Shown here piece by piece: positions 28,242 to 36,052 of a stretch of DNA of 64,000 bases. A model generated the notes under the pieces. That model had not been told where the DNA came from, searched no databases, and saw only the letters and a program-made list of their open reading frames with translations. The DNA comes from Methyloversatilis sp. RAC08 (lineage in GTDB: Bacteria; Pseudomonadota; Gammaproteobacteria; Burkholderiales; Rhodocyclaceae), in NCBI RefSeq assembly GCF_001713355.1, contig NZ_CP016448.1, positions 2,914,001 through 2,978,000 of the forward strand. The letters run 5' to 3'. Position numbers and translations under genes: made by a program. Position 1 is the first letter of the stretch. The number at the start of each line of letters is the position of its first letter.

Positions 28242-29219
28242 TCAGTCGTCGCGCAGACGGCCACCAAAGGTGGCGGCAAGGCTGGCCGCGAACGCGCCGA
28301 GCAGCAGGGAAACGAAAAGCCACAGCGCGCCGTAGGCAGTCGCCTTGCGCGTCGTGTCGGCGGCGGCTCTGGCAGTTGCTTCCGCCTCACGCACCGTGGC
28401 CTGCGCGCGGGCGTACATGTCGGTCACCCGCTTTTCGGCGTCCTGCTGCGACAGGCCGGTGCGTTGCGCCACGATCTGGCCGACATGACGGACGTCGTCC
28501 TGCGGAAGCGCGTCGGTTCTGCTCGCATTCATGAAGATGCGACCGATTTCGGACGCCTCTTCCGCGCTCACGCTGGCCGGCTCGGGCAGTGGGTCTGTCG
28601 TGCCGTCGACTGCGGTCGCCCGATTGTTCGGGGTCGCGTCACGACGCAACATGGAATCGACGACATAGCGTATCGACCCACCGGCGTCGTCCGGAGCCAT
28701 TCCTGCGGCCGCCCCGGCCGACGCAGCCACGGTGGTGGCGACACCCGCTGCGACCGTGCTGCCGGCCTGAAGGCCATTGCCGACGACGGAACCGACTGCC
28801 GAGGTCAGCAAGGTGGCGGTCACCAGTGTTGCAACAGCCCAGGCAAGGAAGCCGTGCGCGGTGTCGCGGAAGTACACTTCGTTGGAATGAACGTCAGCCC
28901 AGCGCGTCCGGAGCCGACCGGCGAGATAGCCGCCGGTCGCCGCAGCCACCAGTTGGGTCAGGGTCAGCCACACGATGGTCGATACGCCGAAGCTGGTGGC
29001 ACTGATGCCCTGCTGCGACCACGGTGAAACCGAGGACAAGCCCAGACCGGTGCCGAGGATGAGCAGGATCAGCGACAGGGAGGCCGCCGCCGCCGCACCG
29101 GCGACGATTGCACCCCAGGCCACGGCGCTTGCGGCCGGACGCGAAGAGCCGACGTGGCCGCCGGAAAATACCCGACGATCGATCTGTGCTTCTGGATTTG
29201 CTGCAGTGAATTGAGTCAT
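28242..29219 (-). CDS. Multi-span membrane protein of unknown function
   Basis: A 325-residue integral membrane protein. After a soluble N-terminus of about 33 residues, hydrophobic segments are seen at AVAWGAIVAGAAAAASLSLI, STIVWLTLTQLVAAATGGYL, the AHGFLAWAVATLVTATLL region and at the C-terminus (YGALWLFVSLLLGAFAASL). Between them is a hydrophilic stretch with a helical, Ala/Glu/Arg-rich section (about 240-290). The WGAI(V/F)AG opening occurs in proteins often labelled PhnA-like, a label that carries no known function. It is the first gene of a minus-strand cluster with the 23-residue peptide and the hemerythrin. Confidence 0.8.
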   Translation of the reverse strand: MTQFTAANPEAQIDRRVFSGGHVGSSRPAASAVAWGAIVAGAAAAASLSLILLILGTGLGLSSVSPWSQQGISATSFGVSTIVWLTLTQLVAAATGGYLAGRLRTRWADVHSNEVYFRDTAHGFLAWAVATLVTATLLTSAVGSVVGNGLQAGSTVAAGVATTVAASAGAAAGMAPDDAGGSIRYVVDSMLRRDATPNNRATAVDGTTDPLPEPASVSAEEASEIGRIFMNASRTDALPQDDVRHVGQIVAQRTGLSQQDAEKRVTDMYARAQATVREAEATARAAADTTRKATAYGALWLFVSLLLGAFAASLAATFGGRLRDD

Positions 29220-29372
29220 TGAATGTCCATGTGTCGAGTCTTGGCCGGAATCGCAGACAGGTCGGTGCCCGCCCGCACATTGATGCCTTGCACGGTAAGG
29301 GCCTCTTTCCGCGCGGTCTGTTCGCTGACACACCACGGAGCGAACACGATGACCGGCTGAGGAGTGACGTAC

Positions 29373-29455
29373 TGTGGGAGCGGCGGCCTCGCCGCGATCG
29401 TGCAGCGATGGTCGCCTTGCAGAGTGCGTATCGCGGCGAGGCCGCCGCTCCTACA
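29373..29455. repeat. REP/BIME-like palindromic element, copy 2
   Basis: Same arms and orientation as copy 1, with one T for C change in the right arm (CTCCTACA). The central core reads GCGATGGTCGC, the reverse complement of the core in the aligned copy 1 (GCGACCATCGC), although the arms and the neighbouring GCAGAGTGCGTAT are in the same orientation. Confidence 0.9.
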
Positions 29456-29590
29456 GGAGCCGCTCCCAAGAGAAGCGGATGCGTCGCCGAGGAACGGAGC
29501 GGGGTGTTTCGGCGAGCACGGCTTGCCGCCCGCAGAAGTCGGCCGGAAAGCTGCTTGATGCACGTCATGCCCGGTCCGGGACCGGTCTTC

Positions 29591-29596
29591 TAGAAT
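29591..29596 (+). promoter_or_regulatory. -10 element (TAGAAT) directly before ccoI
   Basis: TAGAAT ends seven bases before the ATG at 29604, the same spacing as at rsmD. No ribosome site is seen, so a leaderless or nearly leaderless message is likely. Confidence 0.5.
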
Positions 29597-29603
29597 GGCG
29601 CGC

Positions 29604-32081
29604 ATGAATGCCCCCGAATCCGTCGCCGAGTTGCTGTCTGCCGAACCCGCAGCGCTGCCCTGCTATCACTGCGGGCTGCCGGTGGATGGCATGCCGCGCT
29701 ACCGGGTGCGCATCGACGGGCAGGACCGCCCGATGTGCTGCGCCGGCTGTGCCGCGGTCGCGGAGGCGATCAGCAGCGGTGGTCTGGAACAGTTCTACCG
29801 CCATCGCGATACGCTGCCCGAAGCCGCACCCGAGGCGGGTGGCGGGCGCGATCTGTCGGTTTATGACCTGCCGGAGGTACAGGCCGATTTCGTGCGCAGC
29901 GTGGCGCATGCGCAGTGTGCCGATGCGCGCGAGGCGCTCCTGATCATCGAAGGTATCCGCTGTGCCGCCTGCGTGTGGCTCAACGAGCAGCACGTCGGGC
30001 GGCTGCCGGGCGTGCTGACGCTGGACATCAATTACGCCACGCGCCGCGCCCGCATCGTGTGGGACCCGGCGCGCATCACGCTGTCGGCCATCCTGCAGGC
30101 GGTCGCCGATATCGGTTACCAGGCCTGGCCGAATGACCGGGCGCACGCCGAATCGGTCGCGCGCAACGAGCGGCGCGATGCGCTATGGCGCCTCGCGGTC
30201 GCCGGACTCGGCATGATGCAGGTCATGATGTATGCGTGGCCTGCCTACGTCGCCGGCGAGCTGGAACTGTCCGACAGCATCGCCGCGCTGATGCGCTGGG
30301 CCAGCCTCGTGCTGACCGCGCCGGTGGTGTTCTACTCTGCCGCGCCTTTTTTTTCGCGCGCCTGGCGCGACCTGATGGCGCGCCGCGTGGGCATGGACCT
30401 GCCGGTCGCACTCGGTGTCGGCTGCGCGTTTGCCGCCAGCCTCTGGGCCACCGTCACGCGCTCGGGCGAGGTGTATTTCGACTCGGTCACGATGTTCGTC
30501 TTCCTGCTGCTGGCCGGCCGCTATCTCGAAATGGTGGCGCGCCAGCATGCGGTGCGCGGCGTCGAAAATCTGGCGCAGGTGATGCCGGCACTGGCGCAGC
30601 GCTTCACGGCCTGGCCCGGCACGGCGACCGAAGCGGTGCCGGTGGTTCGACTGATCGTCGGCGACCATGTCGTCGTCGCGGCCGGCGAAGTCATCCCGGC
30701 TGACGGCCGGCTGGTCGATGGGCGCAGCGAGGTTGATGAAAGTCTGCTGACCGGCGAATCGAAACCGCAGGCGCGCGGGGTCGGTGATCGGGTGGTCGGC
30801 GGCAGCCTGAACATGGTGTCGCCGGTGGTGCTTGAGGTCGAACAGGTGGGCGACGCAACGCGGCTGGCGGCCATCCGCCGCCTGATCGGCCGCGCCTCGG
30901 CGAGCCGGCCCGACGTGGTGCAATTCGCCGACCGCATCGCGCTGCATTTCGTGTCGGCGCTGATCGTGCTGGCCTGCGCCACGGCGGCGGTCTGGCTGTG
31001 GATCGAGCCGGCGCGCGCGCTGTGGATCTTCGTGTCGGTACTGGTCGTGAGCTGTCCGTGCGCGCTGTCGCTGGCCACACCGGCAGCGCTCACCGTGGCC
31101 ACCGGCGTATTGTCGAAAAGCGGCCTGCTGGTCACCCGTGCGCATGCCATCGAAACGCTGGCGCGTGTCACCCATGTGGTGTTCGACAAGACCGGTACGC
31201 TGACCACGGGAGACATGCACGTGCAGGCCCTCGTGCCGCTGGGTACGCTGTCTGCAGCGGATGCGCATGCGCTGGCTGCCGCACTGGAACAGCATTCCAC
31301 GCATCCGATCGCGCGCGCGTTGCGCCAGGCTGCCGGCGATGTGCCGCTGCCCGAGGTCAGCGCGCTCGAAGCGGTCACCGGACAGGGTGTGCAGGCCCTG
31401 CATCAGGGCCGCACGCTGCGCCTGGGTCGCGCCGATTTCGTCTGTGCGGCGTCGGGCTGTGCGCTGCCCGACGTGCCGGATGGCACGGCGACACCGGTCT
31501 GGCTGGGCGACGACGAGGGCCTGATCGTCCGCTTCGACCTGATCGACACGGTGCGCAGCGGCGCGCCCGAATTGCTGGCCCGACTGCGTGATCGCGGCAT
31601 CGCGGTCACGCTGCTGTCGGGCGACGCACCGGCGCCGGTGGCAGCGCTGGCCAATGAACTGGGCATTGCTGACGCGCACGCGCGCATGAGCCCGGAAGGG
31701 AAGCGCGCCTTCATCGAAGCACTGCAGGCGAACGGTGCCGTGGTCGCCATGCTGGGCGATGGGGTGAACGATGCGCCGGTGCTCGCGCAGGCTCAGGTGT
31801 CGGTCGCCATGGGCAGCGGCACGGAACTGGCGCGCGCCCAGGGCGACATGGTGCTGCTGTCGGCCGGCTTCGCGGCGCTGACCCGCGGCTTCGACACCGC
31901 GCAGGCCACACTGACCGTGGTGCGGCAGAACCTGCGCTGGGCCTTTGCCTACAACATGCTGGCCATTCCGCCGGCGATGTTCGGCTGGATCACGCCGTGG
32001 ATGGCCGGCGTCGGCATGTCGCTCAGTTCGCTCGCCGTGGTGCTCAATGCGCTGCGTCTGCAGCGTCGGGATGCGAAATGA
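29604..32081 (+). CDS. ccoI: Copper-type P1B ATPase for cbb3 oxidase assembly (CcoI/FixI)
   Basis: An 825-residue heavy-metal ATPase. The N-terminus carries a Cys-rich metal domain (CYHCGLPV, MCCAGCAAV), then an HMA domain with GIRCAACVW. About eight membrane segments follow, with the TGES actuator loop, the CPC ion motif in SCPCALSLATP, the phosphorylation site DKTGT, and GDGVNDAPVLAQA. Members with this N-terminus supply copper to cbb3 cytochrome oxidase. An upstream ATG at 29595 adds three residues but lies inside the -10 box, so I chose 29604. ccoS follows after 13 bp; the ccoNOP structural genes are not in the window. Confidence 0.92.
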   Translation: MNAPESVAELLSAEPAALPCYHCGLPVDGMPRYRVRIDGQDRPMCCAGCAAVAEAISSGGLEQFYRHRDTLPEAAPEAGGGRDLSVYDLPEVQADFVRSVAHAQCADAREALLIIEGIRCAACVWLNEQHVGRLPGVLTLDINYATRRARIVWDPARITLSAILQAVADIGYQAWPNDRAHAESVARNERRDALWRLAVAGLGMMQVMMYAWPAYVAGELELSDSIAALMRWASLVLTAPVVFYSAAPFFSRAWRDLMARRVGMDLPVALGVGCAFAASLWATVTRSGEVYFDSVTMFVFLLLAGRYLEMVARQHAVRGVENLAQVMPALAQRFTAWPGTATEAVPVVRLIVGDHVVVAAGEVIPADGRLVDGRSEVDESLLTGESKPQARGVGDRVVGGSLNMVSPVVLEVEQVGDATRLAAIRRLIGRASASRPDVVQFADRIALHFVSALIVLACATAAVWLWIEPARALWIFVSVLVVSCPCALSLATPAALTVATGVLSKSGLLVTRAHAIETLARVTHVVFDKTGTLTTGDMHVQALVPLGTLSAADAHALAAALEQHSTHPIARALRQAAGDVPLPEVSALEAVTGQGVQALHQGRTLRLGRADFVCAASGCALPDVPDGTATPVWLGDDEGLIVRFDLIDTVRSGAPELLARLRDRGIAVTLLSGDAPAPVAALANELGIADAHARMSPEGKRAFIEALQANGAVVAMLGDGVNDAPVLAQAQVSVAMGSGTELARAQGDMVLLSAGFAALTRGFDTAQATLTVVRQNLRWAFAYNMLAIPPAMFGWITPWMAGVGMSLSSLAVVLNALRLQRRDAK

Positions 32082-32094
32082 AGGGCGTCGACTG

Positions 32095-32277
32095 ATGGAC
32101 ATCCTGTGGCTGCTGGTGCCGCTTTCGGTGCTGATCGCGCTGGGCATCGGCATCGTTTTCGTCTGGTCGGCGCGCAGCGGGCAGTTCGACGACCTCGAAG
32201 GGCCGGCTCACCGCATGATGATGGATGACGACCGCGCGCCGCTGAAAGCGCCCGAGCGCGACGGCACGGATGGTTGA
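32095..32277 (+). CDS. ccoS: cbb3-type cytochrome oxidase assembly protein CcoS
   Basis: A 60-residue membrane protein needed for maturation of cbb3 oxidase. It has one N-terminal membrane helix (WLLVPLSVLIALGIGIVFVW), then the conserved SGQFDDLEGPAHRMMMDDD segment typical of CcoS, and a short charged tail. It follows ccoI in the same orientation, as expected. Confidence 0.93.
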   Translation: MDILWLLVPLSVLIALGIGIVFVWSARSGQFDDLEGPAHRMMMDDDRAPLKAPERDGTDG

Positions 32278-32374
32278 TATCGATTCGCGCGCCGCATTCG
32301 TGATCCGCATCGCTGGAACGAATGCGCGCCCGGGATAGACTCATGACTGTGACGTCTGCCAGAGGAGAACGGAA

Positions 32375-32722
32375 ATGACGAGTTGCACCGAACACGCGCA
32401 CCACGATCACCAGCACGGCCCGAACTGCGGCCATCGCGCTGTCAGCCACGACGGCCACGTCGATTACCTGCATGACGGCCACCTGCACCATGTGCATGGC
32501 GACCACGTCGACGAACACGTCGTGGCTGTAAGCGCGACCAATCCGGCGGCCTGCACACCGCAGCACCAGTGCGCCGCCCACGCGGCCGACCACGTGCATG
32601 GACCGGGCTGCGGGCACGACGCCGTGCCGCACGGCGATCACGTCGACTATCTGGTCGACGGGCACCTGCATCATCCGCACGGTACGCACTGCGACGACCA
32701 CGGGCCGCTCAAGGCGGCCTGA
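32375..32722 (+). CDS. Histidine-rich two-repeat protein, probable metal binder
   Basis: A 115-residue protein with more than thirty histidines. Two copies of a module of about 35 residues are seen: HGPNCGH..HVDYLHDGHLHHVHG (first half) and HGPGCGH..DHVDYLVDGHLHHPHG (second half), joined by a less regular linker with two cysteines. Each module has one Cys, several His and the DGHLHH motif. It has no signal peptide, and a good GGAG lies before the ATG. Binding of Zn, Ni, Cu or Co is likely from composition; the role is not known. It sits between ccoS and ubiC. Confidence 0.8.
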   Translation: MTSCTEHAHHDHQHGPNCGHRAVSHDGHVDYLHDGHLHHVHGDHVDEHVVAVSATNPAACTPQHQCAAHAADHVHGPGCGHDAVPHGDHVDYLVDGHLHHPHGTHCDDHGPLKAA

Positions 32723-32781
32723 TGCGCAGTATGGCCTGCGCGCGGCTATCATGCGCGCAGGTCAAGTCCTGCGTCCGTTCC

Positions 32782-33327
32782 ATGTCCCTTCATCCAGCCG
32801 GCGCCGCATGGCACGCGCCGGCGCTGTTCATGCCGTCCGCCCTGCGCGGCTGGCTCACCGATCCGCACTCGCTCACGTCGCGCATCCGCGCGCGCTGTCG
32901 CGCCTTTTCGGTACGGCCGCTGCGTCAGTGCGCCGCGCGTGGCGAACGCGACGAAGTGCCGCTGCTCGGCGTGCCGCCAACGCAACAGGTGCGCGTGCGC
33001 GATGTGCTGCTGTACGCCGACGGCGTGCCGGTGGTGTTTGCGCACAGCGTGGTGCGCCTGCATGACGTGACCGGTGCCTGGCACATGTTTGCCGGTGTCG
33101 GCGTGCGACCGCTGGGCGAGTTGCTGTTTGCCGACGCGCGCATTGCGCGTTCGCCGCTGTCGGTGCGCCGGCTTGACGACCGCCATCCGCTGTACCGGCG
33201 GGCACGCGCGGCCGGCATCGTGACCGATGCACCGCTGTGGGCGCGCCGTTCGCTGTTTCTGCGGGCCGGCCGGCCGCTGCTGGTGACCGAAGTGTTCCTG
33301 CCGGCGATCGCGGGGCTGGCGCCATGA
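32782..33327 (+). CDS. ubiC: Chorismate lyase UbiC
   Basis: It splits chorismate to 4-hydroxybenzoate and pyruvate, the first step of ubiquinone synthesis. The 181-residue protein reads like Ubi[20 protein letters not shown] at the N-terminus, [19 protein letters not shown], then [19 protein letters not shown] near the C-terminus. Divergence in the N-terminus leaves the start slightly uncertain; the ATG at 32782 fits the family. ubiA begins at its stop (ATGA). Confidence 0.88.
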   Translation: MSLHPAGAAWHAPALFMPSALRGWLTDPHSLTSRIRARCRAFSVRPLRQCAARGERDEVPLLGVPPTQQVRVRDVLLYADGVPVVFAHSVVRLHDVTGAWHMFAGVGVRPLGELLFADARIARSPLSVRRLDDRHPLYRRARAAGIVTDAPLWARRSLFLRAGRPLLVTEVFLPAIAGLAP

Positions 33328-34187
33328 ATCTGCTGGCACGGCTCAATGCCTGGGAACGCCTGATGCGGCTCGACAAGCCGATCGGCATCCTGCTGCTCGC
33401 CTGGCCCACATTGTGGGCGCTGTGGGTCAGCGGCGGCGGCAAGCCGTCGCCCTTCATCGTTTGGATATTCATGCTGGGTACGGTGCTGATGCGCAGCGCC
33501 GGCTGCGTCATCAATGACTTTGCCGACCGCAACTTCGACGGCCATGTCGAGCGCACGCGCAAGCGGCCGCTGGTGACCGGCGAAGTCGGCACGCGCGAGG
33601 CGCTGCTGCTGGCCGCCGCGCTCGCGCTGTTCGCTTTCATCCTGATCCTGCCGCTGCACCGGCTGGTCATCCTGCTGTCGTTCGGCGCGCTGTTCCTCGC
33701 CGCGAGTTACCCCTTCACCAAGCGCTTCTTCGCCATTCCGCAGGCCTGGCTGGGCGTCGCCTTCGGCTTCGGCATCCCGATGGCCTATGCGGCTCAGCTC
33801 TACACCGTGCCGAACGAAGCCTGGTTGCTGCTCGCCGCCAATGTGTTCTGGGCCATCGCCTATGACACCGAATACGCGATGGTCGACCGCGAGGACGACC
33901 TGAAGATCGGCATCCGCACGTCGGCCATCACCTTCGGCCGCTTCGACGTCGCCGCCGTGATGATCTGTTACGGCGTCACGCTGTCGCTGCTGGCGATCTA
34001 TGGTCAGCTGGAAAATCTCGGTCTGCCGTTCTACCTCGGTCTGCTGGTCGCAGCCGGCATTGCCACCTACCATTACACGCTGATCCGAGAGCGCGACCGC
34101 GCACGCTGCTTTCGTGCCTTCCTGCACAACAACTGGCTCGGGGCGGCAGTGTTCGCAGGTATCGTGGCCGATTACGCGTTGCGCTGA
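33324..34187 (+). CDS. ubiA: 4-hydroxybenzoate octaprenyltransferase UbiA
   Basis: The membrane prenyltransferase that attaches the polyprenyl tail to 4-hydroxybenzoate. The 287-residue protein has eight to nine membrane segments, a first Asp-rich motif NDFADRNFD and a second one [13 protein letters not shown], with [10 protein letters not shown] between. Its start overlaps the ubiC stop. Together they supply the first two committed ubiquinone reactions; a ubiD gene lies about 13 kb downstream. Confidence 0.96.
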   Translation: MNLLARLNAWERLMRLDKPIGILLLAWPTLWALWVSGGGKPSPFIVWIFMLGTVLMRSAGCVINDFADRNFDGHVERTRKRPLVTGEVGTREALLLAAALALFAFILILPLHRLVILLSFGALFLAASYPFTKRFFAIPQAWLGVAFGFGIPMAYAAQLYTVPNEAWLLLAANVFWAIAYDTEYAMVDREDDLKIGIRTSAITFGRFDVAAVMICYGVTLSLLAIYGQLENLGLPFYLGLLVAAGIATYHYTLIRERDRARCFRAFLHNNWLGAAVFAGIVADYALR

Positions 34188-34254
34188 AACGCGGCGTAAG
34201 TCTGGCCGGCGGCTGGCGTTAACCCGGCATCGACATCGGTTTCTGGAGCGTGGC

Positions 34255-35160
34255 ATGCAGGCCATCGGAGCATTGATTCTGGCGCTCGGCGTCTTGTTCA
34301 TTACGTCCGACAGCGAGGCGGGCACGTTGCGTGAGCGCCTGGCGGAGCGTACCGAACAGCGGCGCGCGGCATCCGGAACGGTAGCAGGCCTGCCCGCCGG
34401 AACCCGAGTGGAGCGTGACGTCTCCTATGGCGATCACGCCGACCAGCGACTGGATGTCTACATCCCCGCCGATGCCCGAGCCGCGCCCATGCTGTTTCTC
34501 GTTCACGGCGGCGGCTGGCGTCGTGGCGACAAGACGCACGGCCGCTTGATCGACAACAAGCTGGCGCACTGGCTGCCCGCCGGCGTGGTCATCGTGTCGA
34601 TCAACTATCGCATGCTGCCCGAAGCCGATGTACTGACGCAGCGCGATGACGTGGTCGCCGCGCTGGCGGCCGTGCAGACGCGCGCACACGAGTGGGGCGG
34701 CGATGCGTCGCGCGTCGTGCTGATGGGTCACTCGGCTGGCGCCCATCTGGTGGCGCTGGTCGCCGCGGCGCCACGCGACGCGCGCGTCAGTCAGCCCTGG
34801 CTCGGCAGCGTACTGCTGGACAGCGGCGCACTGGATGTCGAACGCCTGATGGCCGAACGCCACCACAGCCTGTTCGACGATGCCTTCGGCAAGGACCGTG
34901 CGTTCTGGATATCTACCTCGCCGGTGCGCCAGCTCGCGGCGCCTGTCGCACGCTGGCTGGCAGTCTGTTCCAGTCAACGCAGGCAGGCCTGTGATCAGGT
35001 GAAGGCCTTCGCGCTACGCGTGCGGGAAACCGGCGGCCGCATCGACGAACTGCCGCTGGCAAAATCACATGGCGCCATCAATGAAGAGCTGGGCTTGCCC
35101 GGAGCGTATACCGAGCGGGTGGATGATTTCCTGCGTGAAGTTGGAGCGCTCGCGCGATGA
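34255..35160 (+). CDS. Secreted alpha/beta hydrolase (HSL/esterase type)
   Basis: A 301-residue protein with a signal peptide (about 1-22). The fold carries the oxyanion HGGGW, nucleophile GHSAGAH, and a catalytic His near SHGAINEEL. It resembles carboxylesterases of the BD-FAE/HSL class. TGGAG sits about seven bases before the ATG. The substrate cannot be told from sequence. It follows ubiA by about 70 bp and faces the PEP-CTERM gene across a shared terminator. Confidence 0.85.
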   Translation: MQAIGALILALGVLFITSDSEAGTLRERLAERTEQRRAASGTVAGLPAGTRVERDVSYGDHADQRLDVYIPADARAAPMLFLVHGGGWRRGDKTHGRLIDNKLAHWLPAGVVIVSINYRMLPEADVLTQRDDVVAALAAVQTRAHEWGGDASRVVLMGHSAGAHLVALVAAAPRDARVSQPWLGSVLLDSGALDVERLMAERHHSLFDDAFGKDRAFWISTSPVRQLAAPVARWLAVCSSQRRQACDQVKAFALRVRETGGRIDELPLAKSHGAINEELGLPGAYTERVDDFLREVGALAR

Positions 35161-35197
35161 AAAAAGGGGCCACCGGCAGTGCGCCGGCGGCCCCTTC
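35160..35197 (-). terminator. Terminator of the PEP-CTERM gene at 35213
   Basis: A GC-rich hairpin (AAGGGGCC...GGCCCCTT) with a T run on the minus strand. It adjoins the stop of the plus-strand hydrolase and may also slow that transcript. It is closely similar to the hairpin at 38630-38666. Confidence 0.85.
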
Positions 35198-35212
35198 AAG
35201 CGGTCGAATTGC

Positions 35213-35962
35213 TCAACCGCGACGGCGCGCGGCGAAGCCGATCAGGCCGAGGCCGGCGAGCAACATCGCATAGGTTTCGGGTTCGGGCACAGCCATGACC
35301 TCGACGCTCAGCTCGGGACGGAAGTTCTGGGCGAAGTATTCCGACGTGGCGAAATCGATGCCGTTCGTGCCGGCGACGAACGGAATCATTGCCCAGCCGT
35401 ATCCCGGAATTGCGCCGGACTGGGCTGCCTGCAGCGACGCGGTCAGGTCGATGCTCAGCCAGTCGGTACCGACGTTTTCAGCGCCGTTATTTGCGCCGAT
35501 CGTGAACACCGGTGATGCCGCGGCTTCGATGCCGTTCGCCTGGATGCCATTGCCGATGCTGTTCCAGGTGATCACGCCCTGCGACCAGTCGGTCAGCATG
35601 TCGTACATCGTGAAGCCGCTGCCCGGATTGTCGACGTAGATGCGCAGCGTCGCGGACACGATGGTGTCGCTTGTCCGGATCTGCCCGGCAGCGTTGCCGA
35701 ACAGGTTGTCGAAGCGGATCAGACCGTGATTGGGCTTGGCACCGGGGCTGCCGTCGTCGCCATCGACGCTGATGTATTCTTCTGCACCGAAATTGGTATC
35801 GCGGCTATCGACGCCACCACCGGTTTCGTTGCTGCTGATTGCGGTGTCCTGTGTGCCGGTGTACCCATTGAGGCCTTGCTGAAACACCAGTGTGTCCGCC
35901 GATGCAGTGGCCGGCAGCGCAGCCAGCAGCGCGCTGGTCAGGAAAATTTTTCGTAATGTCAT
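35213..35962 (-). CDS. PEP-CTERM surface protein (DNRLRE-like)
   Basis: A 249-residue exported protein with an N-terminal signal peptide (about 1-22) and a C-terminal sorting tail: VPEPETYAMLLAGLGLIGF then Ala-Arg-Arg-Arg. The middle is a beta-rich domain resembling DNRLRE-type structural proteins (GLIRFDNLFG, ATLRIYVDN, GVITWNSIG). The tail directs export and cleavage by an exosortase, which is not in the window. AAGGAC lies before the ATG. It follows the PhoX-like gene after a terminator. Confidence 0.9.
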   Translation of the reverse strand: MTLRKIFLTSALLAALPATASADTLVFQQGLNGYTGTQDTAISSNETGGGVDSRDTNFGAEEYISVDGDDGSPGAKPNHGLIRFDNLFGNAAGQIRTSDTIVSATLRIYVDNPGSGFTMYDMLTDWSQGVITWNSIGNGIQANGIEAAASPVFTIGANNGAENVGTDWLSIDLTASLQAAQSGAIPGYGWAMIPFVAGTNGIDFATSEYFAQNFRPELSVEVMAVPEPETYAMLLAGLGLIGFAARRRG

Positions 35963-35996
35963 GACTTTGTCCTTGAAATGTAATGACTGAGGGCGG

Positions 35997-36027
35997 AAAA
36001 AAACCGGCGCGACAAGCTGCGCCGGTT
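35997..36027 (-). terminator. Terminator after the PhoX-like gene
   Basis: Stem ACCGGCGC/GCGCCGGT with an eight-base loop, followed on the minus strand by a run of T. It separates the PhoX-like gene from the next PEP-CTERM gene. Confidence 0.88.
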
Positions 36028-36052
36028 CAGTTCTGGTGTGGGTTGGGTCGCC

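Larger units (their letters stand above)
29220..29603. other. Intergenic region holding REP copy 2
   Basis: A 384-base stretch between the divergent membrane protein and ccoI. It holds the REP-like element (29373-29455), a degenerate extra arm (GGAGCCGCTCCCA) just after it, and the ccoI -10 box. Reading frames that cross it translate the palindrome and show no homology. Confidence 0.7.

Noticed and set aside
29216-29605. Minus-strand frame of 129 residues crossing REP copy 2
   Set aside because: It translates the palindrome and lacks any ribosome site; the similarity to frames at 24 kb and 49 kb comes from the repeated DNA.
30183-32153. Long minus-strand open frame opposite ccoI
   Set aside because: A mirror of ccoI, with an Arg/His-rich pattern and no domain; the plus strand has all P-type ATPase motifs.
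35160-35197. Hairpin considered as a terminator for the hydrolase gene
   Set aside because: The T run is on the minus strand only, so it mainly serves the PEP-CTERM gene; plus-strand effect is possible but unproven.
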